Of a stretch of 19,071 nucleotides of DNA, positions 1 to 9,465 are shown piece by piece. Position numbers and translations under genes: made by a program. Numbering within the stretch: the first letter of the stretch is position 1; every line of letters begins with the position of its first letter. Origin of the DNA: Zygnema cylindricum (Eukaryota > Streptophyta > Zygnematophyceae > Zygnematales > Zygnemataceae); NCBI GenBank assembly GCA_037447655.1, contig JBBHKE010000190.1, forward strand, positions 148,568-167,638. Reading direction: 5' to 3'. The notes beneath the pieces are model-generated. The model saw nothing but the letters and a program-made list of their open reading frames with translations, was not told where the DNA came from and did not search any database.

Positions 1-408
1 ATAAAGTAAAACGCCGGTTATGTTATACCCAGAATTCCCGTATAACATACAAAACGCATGTTATCCGTATAACATACCCGCATGCCAGTGGATGAAAACT
101 TGATACGTCTCTTAGAACGGTTATGAGAGGCTTCTAGACCCTCCATTATGACTGGCACCCTACAAGTAGGCGCTTCGCAAGAGAAGTAAAAAGAGACATC
201 CACGGTTGCATGGACAATCTCCACCCAACCGTCTATGTCTTTTCTTAATTATTACTGTGCGACCTGCTTTTTCTATGCACAGTGCTACATTTTGGTTGCT
301 TTAAACTGCTTTAAACATGTACCATACATGAAAAGTTTTACGTTGACTGAACATCCCACGGTCAGTATTACCTCCCAGATCTTCGGAGAGTATTGGCAAG
401 ATTCTCTG
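1..408. other. unassigned AT-rich flank
   Basis: I see no gene here. The only structure noticed is a 12-base motif, cgtataacatac, present at 39-50 and again at 66-77, beside related gttata strings. The short open frames lack domain features and do not extend. It is probably the edge of a repeat that continues to the left of the window. Confidence 0.4.
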
Positions 409-1401
409 CATAGTTCAAAAGTAGGTGACCGTACGCCCATACAATATGCCTATTGTACGCAAAACATACAATATGCCCTTAAGACCCATATTGTATTGGC
501 CGCAAAATGAAATAAGATAGGGACAGGGTTGAGTTGCACATCGATCGATAGAGAATTAAACGACATGTCTAAATTTTGAAAAAAAATCGAACAAAAACAA
601 ATATTTTTGTGAGTTTTGAGGGAATTTTTATTTAAACCGTCAGATTTGGACGATCGGACGGTCACTGATCAAAGTAGGCGATTTTAAAAAGATCACATGA
701 AAATCCCATAACACAACTTACGAAAGGACAATCTGTCATATTAGCGTCTTCAATTTTGAGGGTCACACTAAATAAAGCCTCAAATTGACCAACCAGGCAG
801 TATGGGACGATAAAAAAAATAAAATACCACACTGCCAAAAAAATTACCAAAACCTACGGACCAACCCCGTTGGCGTTCACACGGTCGAAACGCGGCTGTC
901 AGACGAATGTGTGTAAACAGAATTTTTTACGACATGGCTTTTTTCCCTTTTTAGAACGCACATTCTCATGCGTCCGCGGTTACTAAAACTAATTTATTGT
1001 ACTTTTTAACTTAAAAAAGGTACATTTATGTACGGTCTGACACTGACCGTACACCACTCTATTTAAGAGACAACGTACTTTCATTTTTTACGGTACTTGG
1101 AAAATAGCCCTAATTAGAGTAATGAAAAATATAGAGTAAACTACGCTATTTGAGAATTTTCCCGGTTTTTTTTTTTTCCCGGTTTTTTTTCCCACGGAAT
1201 GTCATCCTACGCCGTGCCAGTTCGCTAAAAAATTCCGTCCGGCGGCGTGCGCTGTACTTTGATCTTACGTCAGATTCGGACGTTCGTACAGGAGTGTGCA
1301 CGACGCACACACATACAGTATGCCTACGTTGCGAGAGTTTTGTGCAAAGTTTTGTGCGCCTACCAAAGGCCTACCATAAAAAAGCCTACTTTTGAACTAT
1401 G
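409..1401. mobile_element. hAT-like non-autonomous element (copy A)
   Basis: It begins with CATAGTTCAAAAGTAGG (409-425) and ends with the exact reverse complement (1385-1401). The CA...TG termini and the nearby GGTAGG/CCTACC subterminal motifs fit hAT-type elements, and a related copy at 2421-2877 has an 8-bp target duplication. No transposase reading frame is present. Compared with the related copy split across 2141-4940, copy A carries about 400 extra bases (roughly 735-1150). Part of these resembles the F-family elements further right, with strings such as attagagtaatga and ctatttgagaatt. The 8-bp flanks attctctg and atataagt do not match, so the two ends may derive from different insertions, or the duplication has decayed. 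Confidence 0.65.
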
Positions 1402-1477
1402 ATATAAGTACAGTAAAATAATGACTGGTAGAGCAGTATCCAGACGTGCAGCATTGTAGTCATTGTAGTACATTAAG

Positions 1478-2112
1478 CATAGTTGTTCAAAACGTATTTT
1501 ACGCACGTTTCGAACGAGCGTACAATACGTAGAAACTGGAGAGGTCCATTTGAAAAAAACGTTAATGATTTTTTTTCCGTACAAATCCCTACATTTTTAA
1601 AAAAATGAATTGAACATGTACCGCAGTTTGTACGCTTCTTTGAGACTTCTTCGTCAACGGCTTCAACGACAGCTTACTAACTACTGTCGTGGTGTCGGTA
1701 ATGGCGTCTTCTGTGATTTTTCGCGTTCAACTGTTCAAGTAATAATGGCGGTTTCTTTTCGAATTTTGAAGAAGACGCCCGTACAAAATTTGAACTCACG
1801 GCGCTCAAATAGTGTGACGCCGCAAAGTCTCTTTTTGGAAATATTTGTAGACGTCACATTATTTTTCCGTACAATCCATGTACATTCTGTTCGGTTTACT
1901 GAAAGGAAAGTACGGATACGTGCATCGAATTTTTTTTAAACTACCGTACAGTTTCCATAAAAAAACTAACAATTAGAGTATTTTGTTTATTAGTTTCCGT
2001 AATATCTCAGTTTCAGTTTACACTAGACGTTTTTTTGCGTATTTTTCAAACGTCACGTACAATACGTAGAAACTGGAAAAAATGGAAAAAACCCGCGTAT
2101 TGAACAACTAGG
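1478..2112. mobile_element. hAT-like element D with 8-bp TSD
   Basis: A 635-bp element flanked by a perfect 8-bp target duplication, ACATTAAG, at 1470-1477 and 2113-2120. The termini are near-perfect inverted repeats: CATAGTTGTTC at the left, and a right end whose reverse complement reads CCTAGTTGTTC. The string gtacaatacgtagaaactgg occurs near both ends (about 1521 and 2056) as a direct repeat. Eight-base duplication plus CA-type ends is the hAT signature. There is no transposase frame. The interior aligns with 3100-3488 (shared gaagacgcccgtac), showing that element E at 2232-3488 belongs to the same family. The host sequence between copy A and the outer element at 2141 is only about 100 bp once D is removed. 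Confidence 0.8.
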
Positions 2113-2420
2113 ACATTAAGCCTGGTAGGCCACTATGAAGCATAGTTCAAAAGTAGGTGACCGTACGCCCATACAATATGTATATTGTATGCAAAACATA
2201 CAATATTCCCTTAAGAGTTAAGAGTTAAGACCATGTTGGTCATAGCGTTTACTGTGAACGATTCAATTGCGACGAATTATACGTAACGAACGCATTGAAC
2301 GTTTTGAACAAATCGTTAAAAATCGTTAATGAATTTTCATCCGTACACTTCCGTACATATAAAACAAAAAAAAAACTTATAGCGTAAACAAAACATAATA
2401 TTTATATACGAATTACACTC

Positions 2421-2877
2421 CATAGTTCAAAAGTAGGAGTTTTTTGGTAGGTCTTTGGTAGGCCGCCTTTAGCGTAAGTTGTGTTACGAGCTTTCCATGT
2501 GATCTTTTTAGATCGCTACTTTCATCAGCGACCGTCCGATTGTCCGAATCTAACGATAGTCCTATCGTAAGTTGTGTTATGGGCTTTTCATGTGATCTTC
2601 TTAGATCGTTATTTTCATCAACCACCGTCAGATCGTCCGAATCTGACGGTTTAAATAAAGAGTCGCTCAAAACTCACAGAAAAATATTTTTTTGTCCGAT
2701 TTTTTTTTCAATTTTAGACATGACATTTAATTCTCTATCGATCCATGCGCAACTCAACCCTGTTACTATTTTATTTCATTTTGCGGCCAATACAATATGG
2801 GTCTTAAGGCCATATTGTATGTTTTGCATACAATAGGCATATTGTATCGGCGTAGGGTCACCTACTTTTGAACTATG
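2421..2877. mobile_element. hAT MITE B, 457 bp, perfect TSD
   Basis: Termini CATAGTTCAAAAGTAGG (2421-2437) and its exact reverse complement (2861-2877). It is flanked by a perfect 8-bp duplication TTACACTC at 2413-2420 and 2878-2885. This fixes the target-site length of the CATAGTT family at eight and supports its placement in hAT. The interior right of about 2566 is the reverse complement of 420-700 in copy A, including the acaatatgg and caaccctgtt strings. GGTAGG motifs recur just inside the left end, as expected for transposase-binding subterminal repeats of hAT elements. It is non-coding and is the youngest layer of the E/C nest by position. Confidence 0.9.
2473..2655. repeat. 93-bp imperfect tandem repeat inside MITE B
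   Basis: Two adjacent units begin with cgtaagttgtgtta at 2473 and 2566. They continue in parallel through the gatctt..tagatcg and gtccgaatct strings. The copies differ at scattered positions, so the duplication is not recent. Confidence 0.75.
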
Positions 2878-2885
2878 TTACACTC

Positions 2886-3100
2886 TAAATGTGTATCGGA
2901 ATTCCTTTATCAACTGGTAGTGGCGAATGTGGTTTCGGGCTGATTCTAGTCATTGTACACCCGGATTCAAATGTTGGCAGAAGCATAATTTTGTCAAAAT
3001 CCGTCTGGCTGATGTTATCTCTCTATCCCTCAGACATCACACGACTGCAAAGAAATAAAGTAGGTAGGATATAGGGAAGCACATTCCTTGTGGTTTCGTT
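2886..3100. other. interior of element E, no gene
   Basis: This stretch lies between MITE B and the part of E that aligns with D. A 61-codon open frame exists, but it has no recognisable domain and lies within a transposon. I treat it as non-coding filler of element E. Confidence 0.4.
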
Positions 3101-3780
3101 TTCAAGATTCCATGGCGGCTTCTTCAAAAAAAAACTGAAGAAGACGCCCGTACATTTTTCAAACTTACCACGGGAATATACTGTGACGTTTCAACGTTTC
3201 TTTTCTAAAATTTCCGTACATTTTAAATTAAATGTCGTACAGGTTCCATGATTTTTCTGTTCAGTTCACTGGACAGAAAAGTACTAATGATTGGGACGTA
3301 TCTCTTCTTTAAATTTTGTACAATTCTGTAAAAAAACTTATATTTTACGGAAAATATTGTACTTTCCCCGTAAACTGTCTGTTCAATTTACCAGACAGAA
3401 AGTACAACACGTTTTTTTGTGATTTTTTCAAAAGTCACAAATTATTCAATCGTAAAAATTGAAAAATCGCACGATTTGAACAACACTGCTTAAGACCGAA
3501 ATTGTATTTGCCGCATAATGAAATAAATAGGAACAGGGTTGAGTTGCACATTGATCAATAAAGAATTAAACGTCATGTCTAAATTTTGAAAAACATTTGG
3601 ACAATTTTTTTTTTCTTTGAGTTTTAAGGTTTTTTTTATTTACACCGTCAGATTTGGACGATCGGACGGTCGTTGATCAAAGTAGCGATCTAACAAGATC
3701 ACATGTAAAGCCCATAACACAACTTACAATAGGACTAACGTCCCGTCTTTTTTTTTTTCAAGGTTTTCCTTCCCGCGGAA

Positions 3781-4733
3781 TGCTGTTTTGAAACCTTTAG
3801 TCCTCACTAAGCTTCATAGGTGAGGGGAGAGTTTTCTCAGTACTTAGAATATTTTGTTAAATCTGGTTCAGTATGTACCAGAATTAATGTTACAGTGAAC
3901 AGCGAGGGAGTTCAGGGTGTGACAGACTTCAGGACACGCGTCGGTAAATGAGACACTCTACAAAGATATGTTGGTACTATTCATACTTACCATAAAGACC
4001 AAAGTGTCACATAAAAGTTTCATTGGTACTATTCATACTTACCATAAAGACCAAAGTGTCACATAAAAGTTTCATCTTGGATGAAACTTCGAAATAATGG
4101 ACGGTGAAGATTTGCTGCCGAAGGAAGGTGGTCATCCGGGACCACGTCTGTAATTATCTGACATGTTTGTACACGGTGTACTGTGATGTCACTTATCCAT
4201 AGTTTGTACATAAGCTTGTTTTGTTTGATTAGTGTCTCAGTTCAGATTCCTTTTGTATGACATACCTTGACATACCTTGATATATTCAGGTATCCTCCTT
4301 TAGATAGTAGATATTATTGATGTATGGCTAGTATGCCTCCTTTGCTTAGTTAGGGCAGTAAGTGGCTGCTAGCTCTTAGAATAATAGATCTTTTAGGTAT
4401 AAGAATAGGACTTAGCCATTTCAGAATTAGGAACCTGTTGTATCAAAATTATGCTGTGACATTTTTGATATATTTGACTGAGAATATCTCTCAGATCTGT
4501 TTGCAGATTTCTGTGTAAATTTGCACTTGTGTTCCTTTGTGTATATCTGCATTGTGCCAGATTTGTAGGCCATTTGGTTGCCTAAATTATCTTTGGCTGT
4601 GTTCCAAATTTGTGTGTATTTGTTTGAGCATCTGTGAGAGCTTCTTGTGAGAGCTTCTTGCTTATCTGAATTCTGTGATGTCTACTCCTGCATAATCTTC
4701 ATCTTCAATTAGTGTAGCACTCATAGCATAACA
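3781..4733. mobile_element. solo LTR, 953 bp, TSD CGGAA
   Basis: The segment starts TGCTGTTTTGAAACC and ends CATAGCATAACA. It is flanked by perfect 5-bp duplications CGGAA at 3776-3780 and 4734-4738. TG...CA termini with a 5-bp duplication are diagnostic of an LTR retrotransposon, and there is no internal coding region, so this is a solo LTR left by LTR-LTR recombination. Its removal restores continuity of element C relative to copy A (cggaatgtcatcc). It is not related to the copia LTRs at 10811-17121. The orientation is not certain because either strand reads TG...CA. Confidence 0.85.
3971..4074. repeat. 52-bp perfect tandem duplication in the solo LTR
   Basis: The 52-base unit beginning ttggtactattcatactt occurs at 3971-4022 and again, without any difference, at 4023-4074. 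Identity of the units suggests a recent duplication. Promoter-region repeats of this sort are common in LTRs, but a role here is inference. Confidence 0.9.
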
Positions 4734-5000
4734 CGGAATGTCATCCTACGCCGTGTCAGTTTGCTAAAAAACATTGTCCTGCGGAGTGCGATGTTCTATG
4801 ATCATACGTCAGATTTGTACGTTTGTACAAGAGTGTGCACAACGCACACGCATATAGTATGCCTACCTTGCGCGAGTTTTGTGCCAAGTTTTGTGCGTCT
4901 ACCAAAGGCCTACCATAAAAGCGCCTACTTTTGAACTATGCTGAAGTGATTAGGACCATACTTGAAAATTTAAAATGTGTGAAAACAAGTGGAAACACTA

Positions 5001-5217
5001 CACCGCGAATCTTTATTAGTGTCAAAGCTTAAATAACGTAAAAAAAACTTACTTTTATTGATTATAATTTAGTGCGAGAGACGTGGCAAATTATGGTCCA
5101 CGTTCTTAAATAACGTTGTTAATTTATTTTTGAAAATCATGAATACTAATTGGGGGAAAAACATAAAATTTTAAGGACCCAAATTAGTGACATTGAAAGT
5201 AATAACGATTCGCGGTG
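5001..5217. mobile_element. F-family MITE, short copy a
   Basis: About 217 bp. It begins caccgcgaatc and ends gattcgcggtg, a clear inverted repeat, with TA immediately outside each end (4999-5000 and 5218-5219). It contains TTAG-N-GT motifs (attagtgt, atttagtgc, attagtga) in its subterminal parts, and the string ttatggtccacgt, which recurs in copy b. It is non-coding. TA flanks suggest a Tc1/mariner-type target, but a 3-bp target cannot be excluded, so the superfamily is left open. Confidence 0.65.
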
Positions 5218-5219
5218 TA

Positions 5220-5418
5220 CACCTTGAATCGTTATTAGCGTATAGAAATTATTAGTGTATAGAAAAAATTAGCGTCATTCATTCTAATTTAGTGCCAAGA
5301 GACGTGACAGATTATGGTCCACGTCCTCAAATAGTGTACTTTATTATATTTAAGGTATGAATGTCAAAAAATTGGGGTGCCGATATAGCGTACATAAGGC
5401 TAATAAGGATTCACGGTG
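5220..5418. mobile_element. F-family MITE, short copy b
   Basis: About 199 bp, starting cacc-ttgaatcgttattagcg and ending ggattcacggtg. Its interior aligns in the same orientation with copy a (shared agagacgtg and ttatggtccacgt). Copy b begins immediately after the TA that ends copy a, so the two are head to tail with one shared TA. The right end lacks a flanking TA (gaaaagta follows), showing decay or a displaced end. Confidence 0.6.
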
Positions 5419-5440
5419 AAAAGTACCGTACAGTACAGTA

Positions 5441-5958
5441 CACCGTGAATCGCGATTAGTGTAATGAAATATATAGCGTAATGAAACAATTAGCGTTATT
5501 TACGTTAATTGGGAATTTCAGTTTTTTCCGAAAAACTTTTATTCTAATTTATTAGTAACTCTAATTTATAAACTGCTTTGTAAAAAAATTCGGCGCATAA
5601 TATATCCACACTAAAATATATGAATTTATGAAATTGTTCAAATCGTACGCCAACTTGTTTTTTTGACATCCGCGTATGACGAAAAATATTTACGCAATTA
5701 CATGTTAGCGAGACTACGGGTGATCGTGAATCTTTTTTCTGTACTTTTTTACTTGAAAAAGTACAAAATAGTATGGCTCTGACAGTCCGTACACCAGCCT
5801 ATTTAAAATGGCACCTTATAAGAGTTATAAACCCTATTTAATGGGGTATCTCAAATAACGTTTAGATATATTTAGAATCATTAACTCTATTTGAGAATTT
5901 GCCGAAATAAACAGGGTACCTCAATTAGAGTGATGAACGTTTATAGCGATTCACGGTG
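5441..5958 (-). mobile_element. F-family long element c (inverted)
   Basis: About 518 bp with ends caccgtgaatcgcgattagtg and tagcgattcacggtg, and TA outside each end (5439-5440, 5959-5960). It is the reverse complement of the copies at 6529-7055 and 9652-10158. For example, the left-end block with two spaced gtaatgaaa/gcgtaatgaaac strings matches 6986-7045 read backwards. AATTAG-N-GT motifs are dense near both ends. No protein is encoded; the central part has gtactttttt-type strings. Minus is assigned only relative to the other two long copies. Confidence 0.75.
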
Positions 5959-5960
5959 TA

Positions 5961-6159
5961 CAATACATGTGGATTTTCGTATAATACGCGTATAGTACAT
6001 TATTGTACTGAACCTTACAATGTCTCGGCCCCGGAGGCCGTGTGGGAGTGTGGGGCGAGGAACCAAACGCGTCCACCTCGCCCCCCTTTGATTTCGTTTT
6101 ACGACACCCTGCGTCGCGCAGCCCTATACATGTACAAATATGTTTAAGGTTTTTTATTA
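5961..6159. other. spacer with a GC-rich island
   Basis: This spacer lies between F copy c and the inverted-repeat arm. At about 6024-6120 it becomes GC-rich, with a palindromic ggccccggaggcc and a purine/pyrimidine switch followed by ccccctttgatttcgtttt. A similar layout, a G-rich run followed by gggtttgattttgttttt, occurs at 9430-9485. Open frames crossing the island are artefacts of its base composition. Confidence 0.4.
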
Positions 6160-6526
6160 GGGAATTGATCATGGCAGTGACTATTTTGGTTGCGCACAGT
6201 CACTTACGTCATTTTGTCAAAGATTGTATGTTTGAAGTACACATTGATACAAGTAAAGTACCGCTGAGTCAAAATTTGACAGTCAATCAGTTGGACAGCT
6301 TTGACTTTCAAATATTGTTTCAACAACTTAAAATTTTGCCGCGCTTGCGATCGTCGACCGTCATAATAAATTCAGCAATTCACACGGCCGGCTAAGGTTT
6401 ACGGTAACAAAAATGCGACAACCACATGTACAAAGTCCCTTTCTGTCTTACGTGAGCTCAAAGGTGAGAGCACATGTTGGATTTTACATTGAATGCAACT
6501 TGAAACGAAACCTCTCAAAACTGGAG
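6160..6526 (+). repeat. left inverted-repeat arm (S)
   Basis: This arm is homologous to the reverse complement of 10297-10721. A 60-codon stretch is open in both copies and translates similarly (for example VPLSQNLTVN in both). Comparing the two, most base differences fall at first or second codon positions and alter the residue, so the shared frame looks like chance openness in a neutrally diverging repeat rather than a gene. The right arm is about 60 bases longer, through extra sequence near its inner end. Confidence 0.8.
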
Positions 6527-6528
6527 TA

Positions 6529-7055
6529 CACAGCGAATCGTAATTACCGTTATGTATGCTATTTCTGTCGCCCCAAATTTTGACTCTATCACCCTAAATA
6601 GAGTACATAATTCGAAAGTATTCTTTACATTATATAAGGTATTTTTTGAGTCATAAAATAGGATTCATGACTCTAATATAGTGCCATCGTAAATAGTGTG
6701 GTGTACGGTCTGTCAGAGATGTACTTTTTTGTACTTTTTTAAGTATAAAAGTACAGAAAAGATATTCACGCTGTCCCGTAATTGCGCTAACATATAACAG
6801 CGTAAATTTTTTCCGGCATTCGCGGATGAAAAAAAAATGCGACGGCGTACGATTTGAACTTTTTCGTACATGCACATATTGTAGTGTGGAGATATTCTGA
6901 ACCGAAATTTTATACAAAGCAGTTTGCAAATTAGAGTGTACAAAAAATTAGAATAAAAATTATTTCTAAAAAAGACGACATTCCCAATTAGCGTAAATAA
7001 CGCTAATTGTTTCATTACGCTATGTATTTCATTACGCTAATAGCGATTCACGGTG
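6529..7055 (+). mobile_element. F-family long element d
   Basis: About 527 bp, beginning cacagcgaatcgtaattaccg and ending tagcgattcacggtg, with TA outside each end. The internal strings cgccccaaa, ttgactctatcaccctaaat and agagtacataatt are shared in the same orientation with the copy at 9652-10158. It abuts the left arm directly (ctctcaaaactgga then gtacac). No coding capacity is credible; long open frames on the minus strand reflect T-rich non-coding sequence. Confidence 0.8.
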
Positions 7056-7261
7056 TACTCTTCTGCAACGATTTGCTAAGTTCTTTGCTCCATCCTCTCT
7101 TCTCAGATATAGTGCTTACTCTTTCGGCTCCTCCACTATTCCTCATTCCTCCTGACACTTTCCTCTCATTTCTCCACGAGTAGTACCGTTTCCTAAATCC
7201 GAAAACCTCCAAGCTTTTGTCAAGAAAACCCAAAAGTCTCTTTACGGTAAAGTCCAAACAA

Positions 7262-7417
7262 ATGTCTGTTTGTCTCTCCTCTCTCGCTTTAATCTCCTCT
7301 ATCTCTCCTCCCGCCACCACTTTGTCTCAACGGATGTTTCTTGGACTCGATTTAGCCACTCTGGAGGAGACAGAAGAGACTTCGTCGTTGTTACTAGCTT
7401 CCCAACTGGTCAAATGA
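7262..7417 (+). pseudogene. possible plastid-transit-peptide-like coding fragment
   Basis: I do not recognise this gene. The ATG at 7262 opens a 51-residue frame rich in Ser, Leu, Thr and Pro (starts MSVCLSSLALISSISPP, then QRMFLGLDLATLEE) ending at TGA. The open frame continues upstream of the ATG with basic, Ser-rich residues (KTSKLLSRKPKSLFTVKSKQ). The sequence from 7100 is pyrimidine-rich, like a plant 5' leader. This composition is typical of chloroplast targeting sequences, and the following hydrophobic patch could be a thylakoid transfer segment. There is no downstream mature domain and no strong splice donor at the end. It may be a captured and decayed first exon, or chance. Confidence 0.2.
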
Positions 7418-9239
7418 TTTAGAGCTAGTATATTTGTACGGGTTGTACGGATGCATGAGCTTACACTCTCATCAATATAGGCTCGACAATATTTATCGCC
7501 AAATAGTTTTGGAAGAGTTGGAGAATACCATTTCGTCTTGTCTTCTCTCAAATGCGGGTTAAAGTATTGAATCGAATAGTCTATTGTTTGAAGTGTTTCT
7601 TAAATATGTAAAAAAAAGAACTTTGTTGAAAAATCCGCGATGGTAAATCAAGTTAAAAACATAAAAAGTAAAAGGCAACACTGAAATGAAAAATGTCACA
7701 AAATATAGAATAAACAAAAAATAGAAAACAAGGCAAAAATAATATTACGAAAAAAATGACAAACTAATGGCATCACGTCTCGTCAAATTGTGGATACTGC
7801 GCAAGATGTCAATAGCGCGATACCTCCTTAACATTAAAGAATTTTCATTAGCAATATCATTTGCTTATCTTTGAGTTTAAAGTGTCTTTTCTCGTTGAAC
7901 TGGTAATTGTTCATATTGTGTTCTTGTTTCAACCCTGTGCCGAACTTGTTGGATACATTTAATTGGTGGATGGTTTTTACTAAGACACTACTTGAGACTT
8001 TTGTTGTCGAAGTTAACCATGGATTGGCACGTTTTGGTTATTTGTCGTTGAATTTGTGAAGATAAAAACATGTTGTGTGACACCACCAAGTAGGTATTTT
8101 TTTATCGGTGATGACTCGTTAATTAGGTCATGTGGGGTGTGATGGGAGCGTGAATCACATATCCTTTCAGTCTAGGACAAAGAATTTCAAGCATACCGGT
8201 TCTCGCTGTGTAGACATATTTTTATTCGGATGCTTATCGCTATATTGTTGTAACACCATTTAAAGGATGTGAATTACATTCGTTTTGTCTTCTCCGGTTT
8301 ACTTTTGTTAATAAAATTCGTGTTAAGAGTATAATGTGTTTTACACTAATAACAAATAGCATTGTGGTATCATTTGTGTTGCCATCTAGCAATTAAAAGT
8401 TGATGCCCCGTTCGAACATGCATTCAAATAGTTAAATAGTTGGGCAATTGAAATAAATAACAGTTTCCAAACAAACCATATATTTTGAGCTTGTACTTCG
8501 CAAGCTTTGAGTTTCTTGACATTGTTTTTTGCCACTATTTTCTATATTAGGTCATTTAAACTTCAAATAGATGAGTGTATAACTTTTACCCAAAAGAAAT
8601 AAAACAGTGATACATAGTGTATGCCATATGTTTCTTTTGTCACCTAGTAGTTTTTTTTGACAAGGATCACAAATTATCATGGTTATCTACACCCATACAA
8701 ACCGTTTCTAAAGAAAAAAAGTTATTGCAACGACGTGTATTAAATACTTAAACTCTTGTTGAGTTTTTGCAGTCCAATGATGTGAAGACCATTGTTGATG
8801 ACACACACATGTATATAATTTAATAAAAATATATAATACGCTTTGGAAGATGGACCGTGCCTTTCGCTGAGGAAATTAGAAGGTGAAATTATTATGAAAT
8901 GCTAGTTGATATGTTTAAGTGGTAAGATTGATCATTTAAATGACTCCATCTCCATGGTAATGAAATTCTATTGTGCTCTTATAAACCCAAAATTGTTGTG
9001 GTTTGGCTAAGTGAGTATGTTTTTTTTTTACCGGAGAAAGTGAGTTGTCGCAAGGATCACGTGGCATACAACACATTTGACCTTCAAAGTAGAGACATGT
9101 TTTACGTCCACTTTTTAAGGGAGACGATCAAAACCATTGGAAACCGTCCGATTCTATTTGGTTGCGAATCGATGTCTACGAATTGCTCAATCATGTTTGC
9201 TTGACCCAATCTCCCTAGTGAAATTGAGCCCTATGGGTT
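7418..9239. other. AT-rich interior, no supportable gene
   Basis: About 1.8 kb without transposon termini, RNA genes or repeats that I can identify. Base composition is that of plant intron or intergenic DNA. A 77-codon frame at 8971-9204 includes VWLSEYVFF, faintly reminiscent of plant mobile-domain proteins, but it starts with TTG, has no second conserved motif and is not called. A weak open stretch at 7460-7560 adjoins the transit-peptide-like fragment and could be part of the same captured sequence. Confidence 0.4.
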
Positions 9240-9253
9240 ACACTTCGCCACTA

Positions 9254-9429
9254 TGGGTTGTAGTTAATGGTGTGTACCGGGTAGAAATATATCGTGTCGA
9301 TATTCGATATATCGATTATTGATCGGTTAGAGGCCTCGATATGGTACGGAAAGCCATACGGAAAATGTACCAAAAGATCATACAATCACCCCCCCCCCCC
9401 CCATTAGGGCGCGCCACGGGGGGGGGGAA

Positions 9430-9465
<36 letters not shown>

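Larger units (their letters stand above)
2232..3488. mobile_element. hAT-like element E nested in C
   Basis: An insertion that splits element C between the strings aligning with copy A on each side. It is flanked by gttaagac (2224-2231) and cttaagac (3489-3496), a 7/8 match consistent with an 8-bp target duplication. The ends read CATGTTG on the left and CAACACTG on the right, an inverted repeat with one base missing. The right part (3100-3488) aligns with element D: shared gaagacgcccgtac and a common terminal pattern ttgaacaac. A further MITE (2421-2877) sits inside it. No protein is encoded. Confidence 0.7.
2141..4940. mobile_element. outer hAT-like element C, interrupted twice
   Basis: It starts with CATAGTTCAAAAGTAGG (2141-2157) and ends with its reverse complement (4924-4940). 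Its own sequence lies in three pieces: 2141-2231, 3490-3780 and 4734-4940. Each piece aligns with copy A: the left end to about 409-485, the middle (shared cagggttgagttgcac, and a string reading gatttggacgatcggacggtc) to about 525-735, and the right end (cggaatgtcatcctacgccg) to 1195-1401. With the two inserts removed it would be about 0.6 kb. The 8-bp flanks ctatgaag and ctgaagtg do not match exactly, so its own target duplication is not established. Confidence 0.7.

Noticed and set aside
1150-1395. 81-codon plus-strand frame as a gene
   Set aside because: It covers the right end of hAT-like copy A, is rich in Phe from poly-T, and is not kept in the equivalent part of copy C.
4996-5010. CACTA-superfamily terminus (CACTACACCG)
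   Set aside because: Only two left ends carry CACTA. The matching right ends read GGTGTAC, not GTAGTG, so the real inverted repeat starts at CACCG and the CACTA is flank.
6042-6395. 117-codon plus-strand frame as a gene
   Set aside because: It spans a GC-rich spacer and the inverted-repeat arm. The part shared with the other arm diverges mainly by residue-changing substitutions, and the other copy is shorter with a stop.
6651-7015. Overlapping minus-strand frames of 92 and 100 codons
   Set aside because: They lie wholly in an F-family MITE whose other copies do not keep the frame; no domain is visible.
8971-9204. Plant mobile-domain-like protein
   Set aside because: There is only a short WLSEYVFF resemblance, a non-ATG start and no further motif; too little to claim.
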